Shown piece after piece: positions 1 through 5,764 of a stretch of 12,537 nucleotides of DNA. Source of the DNA: Fimbriimonas sp. (GTDB lineage Bacteria; Armatimonadota; Fimbriimonadia; Fimbriimonadales; Fimbriimonadaceae). The translations under genes were made by a program, and so were the position numbers. The stretch is from positions 1-12,537 of the forward strand of contig JAUJNV010000062.1 in NCBI GenBank assembly GCA_030447945.1. The letters run 5' to 3'. The notes beneath the pieces were generated by a model. The model made no database searches and was not told where the DNA came from. It was given only the letters and a program-made list of their open reading frames with translations. How positions within the stretch are numbered: position 1 is the first letter of the stretch; each line of letters begins with the position of its first letter.

Positions 1-270
1 GACGAGGCTCGGGTGCCGACGAGGCCGAAGGTCTCGGGCGGAGACCGAGCCGAACGAACCATCTTCTCATTCGAGGACAACACGAACCCCGGTAGGCACC
101 GACTTCTGCATATCTGCCGGGGCCAGAGGCAGATCGTCTCGAAGGTCGGCCACCTTCAGGGGCCGAACAAGGACCTGCGCGGCGTCACCATTTGGACGCT
201 GGATGGCCCCGAGGAGAAGGGCGGGAAGGAAATCGTCGCCGGCAGAGTTCGAAGATTTCTGGGCCGCTAG
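1..270 (+). CDS. Hypothetical protein, 5'-truncated by window edge
   Basis: The frame is open from base 1 and stops with TAG at 268-270. The first in-window start is GTG at 13, but the codons before it (DEAR) are also open, so the gene probably begins upstream. Third codon positions are strongly G/C, which supports real coding. The product is basic and hydrophilic, with no membrane segment or signal peptide; its C-terminal part (VTIWTLDGPEEKGG...) looks like mixed beta strands. I do not recognise a family. It converges on nuoG with 57 bp between the stop codons. It could also be a chance high-GC frame, so confidence is moderate. Confidence 0.45.
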   Translation, partial: DEARVPTRPKVSGGDRAERTIFSFEDNTNPGRHRLLHICRGQRQIVSKVGHLQGPNKDLRGVTIWTLDGPEEKGGKEIVAGRVRRFLGR

Positions 271-286
271 TTCCGGGCCCGACCTA

Positions 287-366
287 CCGCTAGCCGTTCG
301 TCTGCGCCGGCGGGTGCGGCTCTTCCGCTAGCCGTTCGTCTGCGCCGGCGGGTGCGGCTCTTCCGC
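287..366. repeat. 38-bp tandem duplication over the nuoG stop codon
   Basis: Bases 287-324 are repeated exactly at 325-362, and identity continues to 366 (period 38, about 2.1 copies). The nuoG stop lies in the copy at 325-366; the second copy sits just downstream of the stop, so the NuoG protein is unchanged. The unit is very GC-rich and includes a CGCCGGCG palindrome. Either a recent slippage duplication or an assembly artefact would look like this. Confidence 0.9.
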
Positions 367-2520
367 GTCGGGGTCGGGGCCGACGCCCAGGAGGAAGCCT
401 TCGCCGCCAAGCAGGTCGTAGCTCAACCCTGCGAAGGCCGGAACCTCGGCGGCGATGCGGTCCATGACGTCCGCCGGGTTGAACAGCGGCGTCTCCGGAC
501 GGATGCGGAGGCCGAGCTCCGAGAAGATCCGCCACGCCGGCTTCGCCTCGCCCCGCGGCGCGAGCACCTGCCGGAGCCGCTGGACGCGCCGCTCCAGATT
601 CGTGTACGTGCCGTCCGACTCCGCGGGGGCGGCCATCGCCAGCACCACACTCGCGTAACCCATCGCCTCCGTCTCGATGCAGTCCTGCACCACGAGGACC
701 TCCACGCTCTCCAGCGCGCGCTCCACGAGATCGCGGTCGGGATAGACCTCGAACGGGTTGACTCCGGCGAGCCACAGCGCTTTGACCGTGCCGTCGACGC
801 AACCCTGGAGAATGCCGTGGGTGTCCAGCCCGGTATCCGCCGGCACCCCGCCCCCCTCCGACCCGATCGGCACGAGCGCGTTGCCGGGAAGGATGCCCAG
901 CTCCTCGGCCCCTTGGTCGTTCGCCTGGAGGGCGTAGAGGTTGAACTTCGCGCCGGTGGCGAGGCAGAAGGAGGCGAGGCTTTCGATCGTCTCCTGACCC
1001 TGCGGGTGGTCGAAGATCGAGTAGGTCGTGATCACCGGCGCCGCGCCCTCGCGCAGCACCTGAGCCGCCTCGACGAGATCCTCGGCCCGCACGCCCGTCT
1101 CCTGCGCGACGCGCTCGGGCGTCAGACGGGCGTCCGAGCCACGAATGCCCGCGGCGGCGCGAAGGCCTTCGGCGAGGATGGCGGCGGTGCCGGGGCGGTA
1201 GCGGAGGATGACGTGGGCGAAGCTGTCGGCGTCCGTCGGCTCGTGGTGGGCGACCACGATCTTCGCCGCGTTCTGGAACCACGCCTTGCGCACCCGCAGG
1301 AAGAGGATCGGCTCCTCGTCGGCGAGCGAGGTTCCGAAGACGAGGATCGCCTTCTGATCCTCGAAGCTCGCGAGCGTGCTCTTTCCGGGCGGGAGGCCGA
1401 GCTTCGCCTCCAGACGGTCGGCCGAGGTGGGAAGGAACCGGGTGAACCGGTGGTCGAGGTTGTGGCTCTCGAGTTCCCGCCGGAAGAGACGCTGAAGCAG
1501 GTACAGGTCCTCGTTCGACAGCATCCCGCCGACGAGGGCGGCGACGGCGTTGCCTCGGTAGTTGGTAAACCCGCGCAGGATCTCGCTATAGGCCCCGGAC
1601 CAGTCGGTGGACTCGAGCGCGTTCCCCCGGCGCACGAGGGGCCTCGTCAGACGCTTGTCCGAGTTGTAGAACTCGTGCCCGAACTTGCCGCGGTCGCAGG
1701 TCCACTCCTCGTTCACGGACTCGTTCGTGCGCCCGTTGACGCGCACCATCTTGTCCACTCGGTAGTCCATCCATACGTTGCAGCCGTTGGAGCAGAGCGT
1801 GCAGACGCCGGGCTTCGTCTCCAAGTCCCACGGGCGGGCGCGGAAGCGGTACTTCGCGTTCGTGAGCGCGCCGACCGGGCAGATTTCGATGACGTTGCCG
1901 GAGAACTTCGACTCGAACTCCCGCAGCTCGAACGTGGAGGGCTGCATGGACGCGCCTCGGAAGCGGAACGCGAGCTGCGCGTCGCCGGAGATCTCCTCCG
2001 TGAACCGTACGCACCGCCCGCACTGGATGCACCGCTCCAGGTCGAGCGTCACGTACTGGCTCAGCGGGAACGCCTTCGGCAGGTGCCGCTTCATCTCCAC
2101 AAAGCGGCTCGTGGAGGGGCCATAAAAGAGGGTGTTATTCTGCAGCGGGCACTCGCCGCCTCGGTCGCAGATCGGGCAGTCGAGCGGGTGGTTGATGAGC
2201 AGAAACTCCAGCACGCCCTTCCGGTCGTTGTGGACGAGCTCGGTATCCGTGTACACCGCCATCCCGTCGCTCGCAGGCAGGGTGCAGGCGGCTTGGGGCT
2301 TGGGCATCTTGCGGATCGAGCCATCCGGCTGCTTGAAGCCGACCTCGACGATGCACATGCGGCACATCCCCACCGGCTTCATCCGAGGGTGGTAGCAGAA
2401 GATGGGGATCTCCAACCCCAGCCGCTTGACCGACTCGACGATCAGCTCCCCTTTCGGGACCTGGAGCTCCACGTCGTTGATCGCGATGGTGACCGTATCG
2501 ATTTGCGTCGCCGCTGCCAT
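328..2520 (-). CDS. nuoG: NADH-quinone oxidoreductase subunit G (NuoG)
   Basis: Peripheral-arm subunit of respiratory complex I; it carries the iron-sulfur chain that passes electrons from NADH toward quinone. Of 730 residues, 1-95 form the plant-type 2Fe-2S domain (C42, C53, C56, C79). The His-Cys motif H111/C115/C118/C124 ligates N5, and C164/C167/C170 with C214 ligate N4. C240/C243/C247/C275 form the extra N7 4Fe-4S site found in many bacterial but not mitochondrial enzymes. The rest is the inactive molybdopterin-oxidoreductase-like region. Length is near that of Thermus Nqo3. ATG at 2518-2520 starts directly before the ferredoxin-like fold; no Shine-Dalgarno is visible. No other nuo gene is adjacent: upstream is a divergent gene and downstream a convergent ORF, so it is transcribed alone. 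The last codons (HPPAQTNG) lie in a 38-bp repeat. Confidence 0.96.
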   Translation of the reverse strand: MAAATQIDTVTIAINDVELQVPKGELIVESVKRLGLEIPIFCYHPRMKPVGMCRMCIVEVGFKQPDGSIRKMPKPQAACTLPASDGMAVYTDTELVHNDRKGVLEFLLINHPLDCPICDRGGECPLQNNTLFYGPSTSRFVEMKRHLPKAFPLSQYVTLDLERCIQCGRCVRFTEEISGDAQLAFRFRGASMQPSTFELREFESKFSGNVIEICPVGALTNAKYRFRARPWDLETKPGVCTLCSNGCNVWMDYRVDKMVRVNGRTNESVNEEWTCDRGKFGHEFYNSDKRLTRPLVRRGNALESTDWSGAYSEILRGFTNYRGNAVAALVGGMLSNEDLYLLQRLFRRELESHNLDHRFTRFLPTSADRLEAKLGLPPGKSTLASFEDQKAILVFGTSLADEEPILFLRVRKAWFQNAAKIVVAHHEPTDADSFAHVILRYRPGTAAILAEGLRAAAGIRGSDARLTPERVAQETGVRAEDLVEAAQVLREGAAPVITTYSIFDHPQGQETIESLASFCLATGAKFNLYALQANDQGAEELGILPGNALVPIGSEGGGVPADTGLDTHGILQGCVDGTVKALWLAGVNPFEVYPDRDLVERALESVEVLVVQDCIETEAMGYASVVLAMAAPAESDGTYTNLERRVQRLRQVLAPRGEAKPAWRIFSELGLRIRPETPLFNPADVMDRIAAEVPAFAGLSYDLLGGEGFLLGVGPDPDAEEPHPPAQTNG

Positions 2521-2557
2521 AGTGGGGTTGTCCGAGCGCCTCCCGCTCTGGTCGAAG

Positions 2558-2574
2558 TCTACCTACCAGGTAGA
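2558..2574. promoter_or_regulatory. 17-bp palindrome between nuoG and the L7/L12-like gene; candidate operator
   Basis: TCTACCT-ACC-AGGTAGA is a perfect 7-bp inverted repeat with a 3-nt centre, in the 63-bp gap between two divergent start codons. Its size and symmetry resemble binding sites of dimeric regulators such as TetR-type repressors (general knowledge). The right half overlaps the TAGAAC hexamer proposed as the -10 of the rightward gene, so a bound protein could block it. The function is inferred. Confidence 0.4.
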
Positions 2575-2584
2575 ACCCCCGACG
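2571..2584 (+). promoter_or_regulatory. Possible leaderless -10 element of the L7/L12-like gene
   Basis: TAGAAC (2571-2576) is followed by 7 nt and then the GTG start. No Shine-Dalgarno and no recognisable -35 is present. The spacing matches the hexamer-to-start distance seen before the GH2 gene and egtD in this window. Sequence inspection only. Confidence 0.3.
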
Positions 2585-2982
2585 TGGACGAGGAAGTGGG
2601 GCGGATCGTGGCGGCGCGGCTCGAGCGCGACAAGGGCTCGATCGCTCACGAGCTGGCCGTCGCGACGGGATCCTCGCTCGAAGATGCCCGACAGCGAGTC
2701 GAGGCGTACCTCCAACGTTTGTCCGCGGTCGCGTCCTCGCAGACACCCTCGGCGAAGGAGGGGACGTACGACGATATCCTCCGCGAGGAGGTCGCGCGGA
2801 TGCGGGCGGGGGCCGGGGGCGGGAAGATCCAGCTCATCAAGGTCCTGCGGGACAGGAGCGGTCTGGGCTTGCGCGAGTCTAAGGAGGCCACGGAGGAATA
2901 TCTGCAGCGGGAAGCCCCCGACCTCCCCGAGCTTTCGCGCACGGGATGCTTCGGCGTCCTCCTGACGTTGTTCCCCCGGTAA
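2584..2982 (+). CDS. Orphan protein with ribosomal L7/L12 C-terminal domain
   Basis: A 132-residue protein. Residues about 83-110 (KIQLIKVLRDRSGLGLRESK) match the helix-turn-helix signature of the bL12 C-terminal domain (canonical KIxVIKxVRxxTGLGLKEAK), which in ribosomes contacts translation GTPases. It lacks the usual L12 N-terminal dimerisation region and the rplJ/rpoB neighbours, so it is not the genomic rplL. The N-terminal half is helical and contains a second sequence, SLEDARQRVEAYLQ, that loosely echoes the domain's helix. The C-terminus ends in a hydrophobic tail (CFGVLLTLFPR). GTG at 2584 is the first start in this frame after the nuoG start; the frame is open far upstream but there it is the antisense shadow of nuoG. 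Its role is unknown: a ribosome-associated or regulatory factor is possible. Its 3' end faces a fold-back element shared with the convergent dioxygenase gene. Confidence 0.7.
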   Translation: MDEEVGRIVAARLERDKGSIAHELAVATGSSLEDARQRVEAYLQRLSAVASSQTPSAKEGTYDDILREEVARMRAGAGGGKIQLIKVLRDRSGLGLRESKEATEEYLQREAPDLPELSRTGCFGVLLTLFPR

Positions 2983-3007
2983 GCCCTCGGCGTCGCACTG
3001 GCAGACT

Positions 3008-3112
3008 GACGGTTGCAGGTTTCAGGCTTCAGGTTGAGAAGTGAGCACTCACACCGGAGCCTTAACCCTCAACCCTCATCCTCCACCTCTCAACCTGCAA
3101 CCTGCAACCGTC
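3008..3112. repeat. Fold-back heptamer-repeat element 1
   Basis: Outer arms 3008-3021 (GACGGTTGCAGGTT) and 3099-3112 are perfectly complementary over 14 bp. Inside, the left arm reads GGTTGCA GGTTTCA GGCTTCA GGTTGAGA and the right arm ends TGCAACC TGCAACC, so the arms are 7-nt tandem words in unequal copy number. An inner GTGAG-CA-CTCAC stem sits near the apex. The element lies between the convergent L7/L12-like and PhyH genes and contains the last 14 codons and stop of the PhyH gene. Its position fits a bidirectional terminator or mRNA-end hairpin, but there is no T-tract. Confidence 0.85.
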
Positions 3113-3904
3113 CCGACCAAGGGAGGGGCGGGGATGCCGCTCGTACCACTCCAATCCGGCCGGGAGATCCTCGGCGGCGTACTCCAGATGCACGACCCGC
3201 CGGTGCCCCGGCGCGGCGGAGGGAGACGAGGCGTGGAGGATCAGCGGACGCATGAGCAGGGCGCCCCCCTGGGGCACTTCGCACACGACCTCCCCCCGCG
3301 CCCGCGCCCCAGCCTCCGCCCCCCGCTCCACGATCTTCCCCTCCGCATGCGATCCGGGCACCACCCGGACCGGACCGTTCGAGGCGCCGCAATCGTCCAG
3401 GTGAAACCTCACCGTCAGCATTCCCGCGAGCACCTGGGTCGGAGGCTGAACGTGCGGCACGCCGTCCTTCACCGACCACGGCCCAAAACCGCACGCCTCG
3501 CACCTCTCGGCGACCGCGATGCTGAGGTCCTGGTGCCAGGGCACCTTCCAGTTCGCGCCGGGGACCTTGTCGAAGAAGATGCCGCGGGCGGGAGATGCCC
3601 CGGGGCCCAGCACGAGCGCGACGATCTCGAGCACATCGCGAGACTGCGCGAGCTGTCTAGCTTCGGGTACGTCGAGTAGATTCCGCCGGGCGTAGATCCC
3701 CGCTCCCGGCGCCGGGCCATCGCGGCTTGGGCCGACCCAAACCGCGATGGCCTGGCGCAGGCTCCGCACCTCTTCCTCCGAAAGAAACTCCGGGAGAATC
3801 GCGAAGCCGTCGCGGTCCAAAGAAGCCACGGTCGAGGAGAGCGGCGCCACCTCCGTAGGATTCCCGACGGGGGCCAGCGGGTGCTGGGCGCGGTCGGCTA
3901 GCAT
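3062..3904 (-). CDS. Phytanoyl-CoA dioxygenase (PhyH) family protein
   Basis: Predicted cytosolic Fe(II)/2-oxoglutarate-dependent oxygenase; the substrate cannot be read from the sequence. From ATG 3904 (280 aa), the double-stranded beta-helix holds the metal ligands H124 and D126 (WHQD), the distal H224 (LILHAS) and the 2-oxoglutarate arginine near 235 (HRRVVHLEY). RVVPGSH at about 180-186 is also typical of the family. The PhyH fold starts at about residue 28 (LDRDGFAILPEFLS), so the first 25 residues may be untranslated; a TTG at 3907 and a GTG at 3850 are alternative starts. Only 8 bp separate ATG 3904 from the divergent DUF2750 start at 3913. The last 14 codons, ending in VERWRMRVEG, are encoded by fold-back element 1, so this tail is probably not ancestral. 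Bacterial relatives include halogenase-like and ectoine hydroxylase-like enzymes. Confidence 0.88.
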   Translation of the reverse strand: MLADRAQHPLAPVGNPTEVAPLSSTVASLDRDGFAILPEFLSEEEVRSLRQAIAVWVGPSRDGPAPGAGIYARRNLLDVPEARQLAQSRDVLEIVALVLGPGASPARGIFFDKVPGANWKVPWHQDLSIAVAERCEACGFGPWSVKDGVPHVQPPTQVLAGMLTVRFHLDDCGASNGPVRVVPGSHAEGKIVERGAEAGARARGEVVCEVPQGGALLMRPLILHASSPSAAPGHRRVVHLEYAAEDLPAGLEWYERHPRPSLGRDGCRLQVERWRMRVEG

Positions 3905-3912
3905 CAAGCTTC

Positions 3913-4299
3913 TTGGAGCCTGAACTGTCGGAAAAGGAGGCCCTGGCGACCCTGCGCCTACCCCAGGAGGCGCGCCTGGATTACTTCATGATCAAGGCGA
4001 GGGAATGGAACCAGGTGTGGACGCTGGCCCAAGGGGAGGAGCTGATGGTGCTGGACGACGAATCGGACCACGCCTTCGTGCTCGCCTGGCCCCACCCGGA
4101 ATACGCCCAGCAGTGGTTCGCCGGGTCGGACCTCGAAGAGGCCGACCTCGTGGCCATGAACATCGAGGACTGGACGAAATCCGCCCTGCCCGAACTGGCC
4201 GGCACCGGCGTCGGCGTGGAAGTGTTCCCGACGCCGGACGAAGAGGGGACCTACGTAGAGGCCGCCGCTCTAGCGGTCATGATGGGCGCCGCCGCCTAA
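3913..4299 (+). CDS. DUF2750 family protein
   Basis: A 128-residue acidic cytosolic protein. The pattern LSEKEALATLRLPQEARLDYF, a central block (VWTLAQGEELMVLDDE, then AWPHPEYAQQWF) and the end VEVFPTPDEEGTYV is that of DUF2750, a small family of unknown biochemical function. The family normally begins a few residues before the LxxKE block, which supports TTG at 3913 despite the absence of a Shine-Dalgarno. A TAGCAT hexamer 8 nt upstream may serve as a leaderless -10. The gene is divergent from the PhyH gene with an 8-bp gap, so their promoters must overlap the partner's 5' end or its start. The TAA stop sits inside a GC hairpin, followed 30 nt later by a good intrinsic terminator. No membrane segment or signal peptide is seen. 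Confidence 0.85.
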   Translation: MEPELSEKEALATLRLPQEARLDYFMIKAREWNQVWTLAQGEELMVLDDESDHAFVLAWPHPEYAQQWFAGSDLEEADLVAMNIEDWTKSALPELAGTGVGVEVFPTPDEEGTYVEAAALAVMMGAAA

Positions 4300-4328
4300 A
4301 GCGGCGGCCCCAGACCCCTTGCGGAGTG

Positions 4329-4349
4329 CGCGAAGCCCTTCGCGTTTTT
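4329..4349 (+). terminator. Intrinsic terminator of the DUF2750 gene
   Basis: CGCGAAG-CC-CTTCGCG forms a 7-bp stem (in practice 6 bp with a 4-nt loop) followed directly by TTTTT (4345-4349). It lies 30 nt after the stop codon and in the right orientation. A GC-only hairpin at 4288-4308 overlapping the stop codon precedes it but has no T-run. Confidence 0.75.
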
Positions 4350-4369
4350 CATCCGGCACGGAGCGCCTC

Positions 4370-4482
4370 CCCCCAAGGTTGAAGGTTGCAGGTTACAAGT
4401 TGAGAGGTGAGAGCGAAACCTTCTCCCTCAACCCTCACCTCTCAACTTTCAACCTATAACCGGTAACCTTCAACCTCGGGGG
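4370..4482. repeat. Fold-back heptamer-repeat element 2
   Basis: Inner arms 4397-4411 (AAGTTGAGAGGTGAG) and 4434-4448 pair perfectly over 15 bp. Outer arms 4376-4387 (AGGTTGAAGGTT) and 4465-4476 pair over 12 bp, capped by C and G runs. Between them the left arm has words GGTTGAA GGTTGCA GGTTACA; the right arm has four such words, giving a one-heptamer length difference. The words GTTGAGA(A/G)GTGAG and CTCAACCCTC are shared with element 1. It lies between the convergent DUF2750 and WD40 genes, beyond the intrinsic terminator. Confidence 0.85.
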
Positions 4483-4490
4483 ACGGAGGA

Positions 4491-5590
4491 CTACTGTCGC
4501 TCGATGCGGAACCAGGCCACGCCTTCGGCCGCGTTACCGACCTTCGACCAGATCATCCACGACGGCTCCGCTTTCGCGACGACTTTTTTGGAGGCGTCCG
4601 CTTGGGGCGGACGGGCGCTTTTGGGGCCGGCACTGGGGCGGCCTGAGAGGGCGTGATCGTGTTGTACTGGAGATAGCCGCCGTCGGTAACCGTGATCAGG
4701 CTCTTGCCGTCCGCCGTGAAGCAGATGGGGAAGCCCGTCGCGGATTGGCCCTGGAGGTCGGCCACCTTTTGGAAGCTCTTGGTGTTCCAGACCTTCACGG
4801 TCCGGTCCGTCGAGCAGGTGGCGGCGAGCAGGCCGTTGGGCGAGAACTCTACGTCGACGATCCAGTCCGTGTGCCCCTTGAAGGTCGCGAGCCGCCGGTT
4901 CGTCTGGTTGTCCCAGAGGAACGCGTTCCCATCCCGTCCGGCGGTTAGGACCCGGTTGCCGGCGGGGTTGAAGGCAATGTCGAAGACGCCCTGGTTGTTG
5001 TGGCCCGTGAGGAAGCCCTTCACCAGGCCCGTCTTCGGGTCGTATTCCCGCGCCCCCGAGCCGAGGATGCCCACGGCGAAGAGGTAGGGGTTCTTCGGGT
5101 TAAAGGTCGCTCCGTAAAAGTTCGCGCCTTGTCCGAGGATCGCGCGCAACTCCTTGCCCCGGGCGCCCGTTACCTGGTAAACCTTCACCTCGTCGTCCTT
5201 GCCCGTGCTGAGCAGCATGGTGCGGGGGAGGTTGAACGAGAGCTTCTGGATCCCCTTGGTGTGGGTCCGGTACTCCTTAATTTTGGCGCCGGTGCGCACG
5301 TCCTCGATAAAGATCCGAGCGGATTCGTCGCCCGTGGCGACATAGGCTCCGTCTGGACTCCAAGCCACGGCGTAGGCCGGCTGGGGGTGCCGGGCAAGCT
5401 CACGGACGGTCTGGCGAGTCTTGGCGTCGAGGATGCGGACGGAGCCGTCCTCCATGGTCGCGGCGAACCGGGAGCCGCTGGGCGAGGCTGCGAACGCGAC
5501 AGGGCGCAGTTCCTGCACCACGCGACCGGGCGTGACGGTGATAGCGGGCGCCGCCGTGGCGGCCAGCGCAATGGTGGCAAGTAGCGACAT
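4491..5590 (-). CDS. Secreted WD40-repeat beta-propeller protein with 3' frameshift
   Basis: ATG at 5588-5590. Residues 1-16 (MSLLATIALAATAAPA) look like a short signal peptide lacking the usual N-terminal lysine or arginine. About seven WD repeats follow to residue ~310, with motifs such as VAWSPDGAYVATG, VLTAGRDGNAFLWD and LAATCSTDRTVKVWN, then a Pro/Lys-rich linker. A seven-bladed scaffold for protein contacts, exported or periplasmic, is likely; there is no catalytic motif. The 0 frame ends at 4553 (345 aa) with a low-quality tail SSRKRSRRG. At 4583-4589 the mRNA reads CCA AAA AAG, and the -1 frame continues 30 codons to TAG at 4491-4493 with excellent GC3 and sensible content (PSWMIWSKVGNAAEG). 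So either -1 slippage gives a 366-aa form, or one A is missing from the sequence. The 5' end faces the GH2 gene divergently. Confidence 0.85.
4583..4589 (-). promoter_or_regulatory. Candidate -1 frameshift site A AAA AAG
   Basis: In the WD40 mRNA the heptamer lies in the phase C CA|A AA|A AAG, that is zero-frame codons CCA AAA AAG, the same phase and heptamer as the dnaX slippery site of E. coli (known family fact). A 6-bp stem with a 5-nt loop (4596-4612, GTCCGC/GCGGAC) lies 6 nt upstream; only a weak GAAA-loop stem is seen downstream. A single-base sequencing deletion in an A7 run would look identical. Confidence 0.4.
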
Positions 5591-5642
5591 ATCTGGTAAT
5601 TGTGACGGTTCTCGACGACTTTAGGGTTGGTGAGTTTGGCAC

Positions 5643-5750
5643 AGGGGGCAGAGGGGAAGTTTCGATTTTGAATTTGGGATTTTGGATTGCAGGCTAACGG
5701 CTTCCAGAGGCCCCTCCCAATCCAAAATCCAAAATCCCCCTCTGCCCCCT
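5643..5750. repeat. Fold-back repeat element 3 (GATTTTG words) in a divergent promoter region
   Basis: Outer arms 5643-5656 (AGGGGGCAGAGGGG) and 5737-5750 pair perfectly over 14 bp; inner arms 5677-5689 (GGATTTTGGATTG) and 5718-5730 pair over 13 bp. The left arm carries GATTTTG AATTTGG GATTTTG; the right arm carries CCAAAAT twice. This AT-containing word differs from elements 1 and 2, but the architecture is the same. It fills most of the 173-bp gap between the WD40 and GH2 starts and ends one base before the CATAAT hexamer. Its words resemble short tandem heptamers known from filamentous cyanobacteria. Confidence 0.85.
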
Positions 5751-5764
5751 CATAATCCTCCCCA
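5751..5764 (+). promoter_or_regulatory. Possible leaderless promoter of the GH2 gene
   Basis: CATAAT (5751-5756, five of six to TATAAT) is followed by 7 nt (CCTCCCC) and the ATG at 5764. There is no Shine-Dalgarno and no -35 consensus about 17 nt upstream, where the repeat arm lies. Transcription would begin at or next to the A of ATG. Confidence 0.4.

Noticed and set aside
261..280. GGGCC/GGCCC stem as a terminator for the left-edge ORF
   Set aside because: Only 5 bp with a 10-nt loop and no T-run; expected often by chance at this GC content.
352..2583. Very long plus-strand open frame antisense to nuoG, continuous with the L7/L12-like gene
   Set aside because: It is the high-GC shadow of nuoG: arginine/glutamate-rich with no domain match, while nuoG has all its ligands. 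Only the part from GTG 2584 resembles a protein family.
4288..4308. GCCGCCGC-CTAAA-GCGGCGGC hairpin as the DUF2750 terminator
   Set aside because: It overlaps the stop codon and has no T-run; the hairpin with TTTTT at 4329-4349 is the better terminator.
3008..4482. CRISPR array from the repeated heptamer words
   Set aside because: Words are 7 nt, degenerate and arranged as an inverted repeat, with no uniform spacers and no cas genes.
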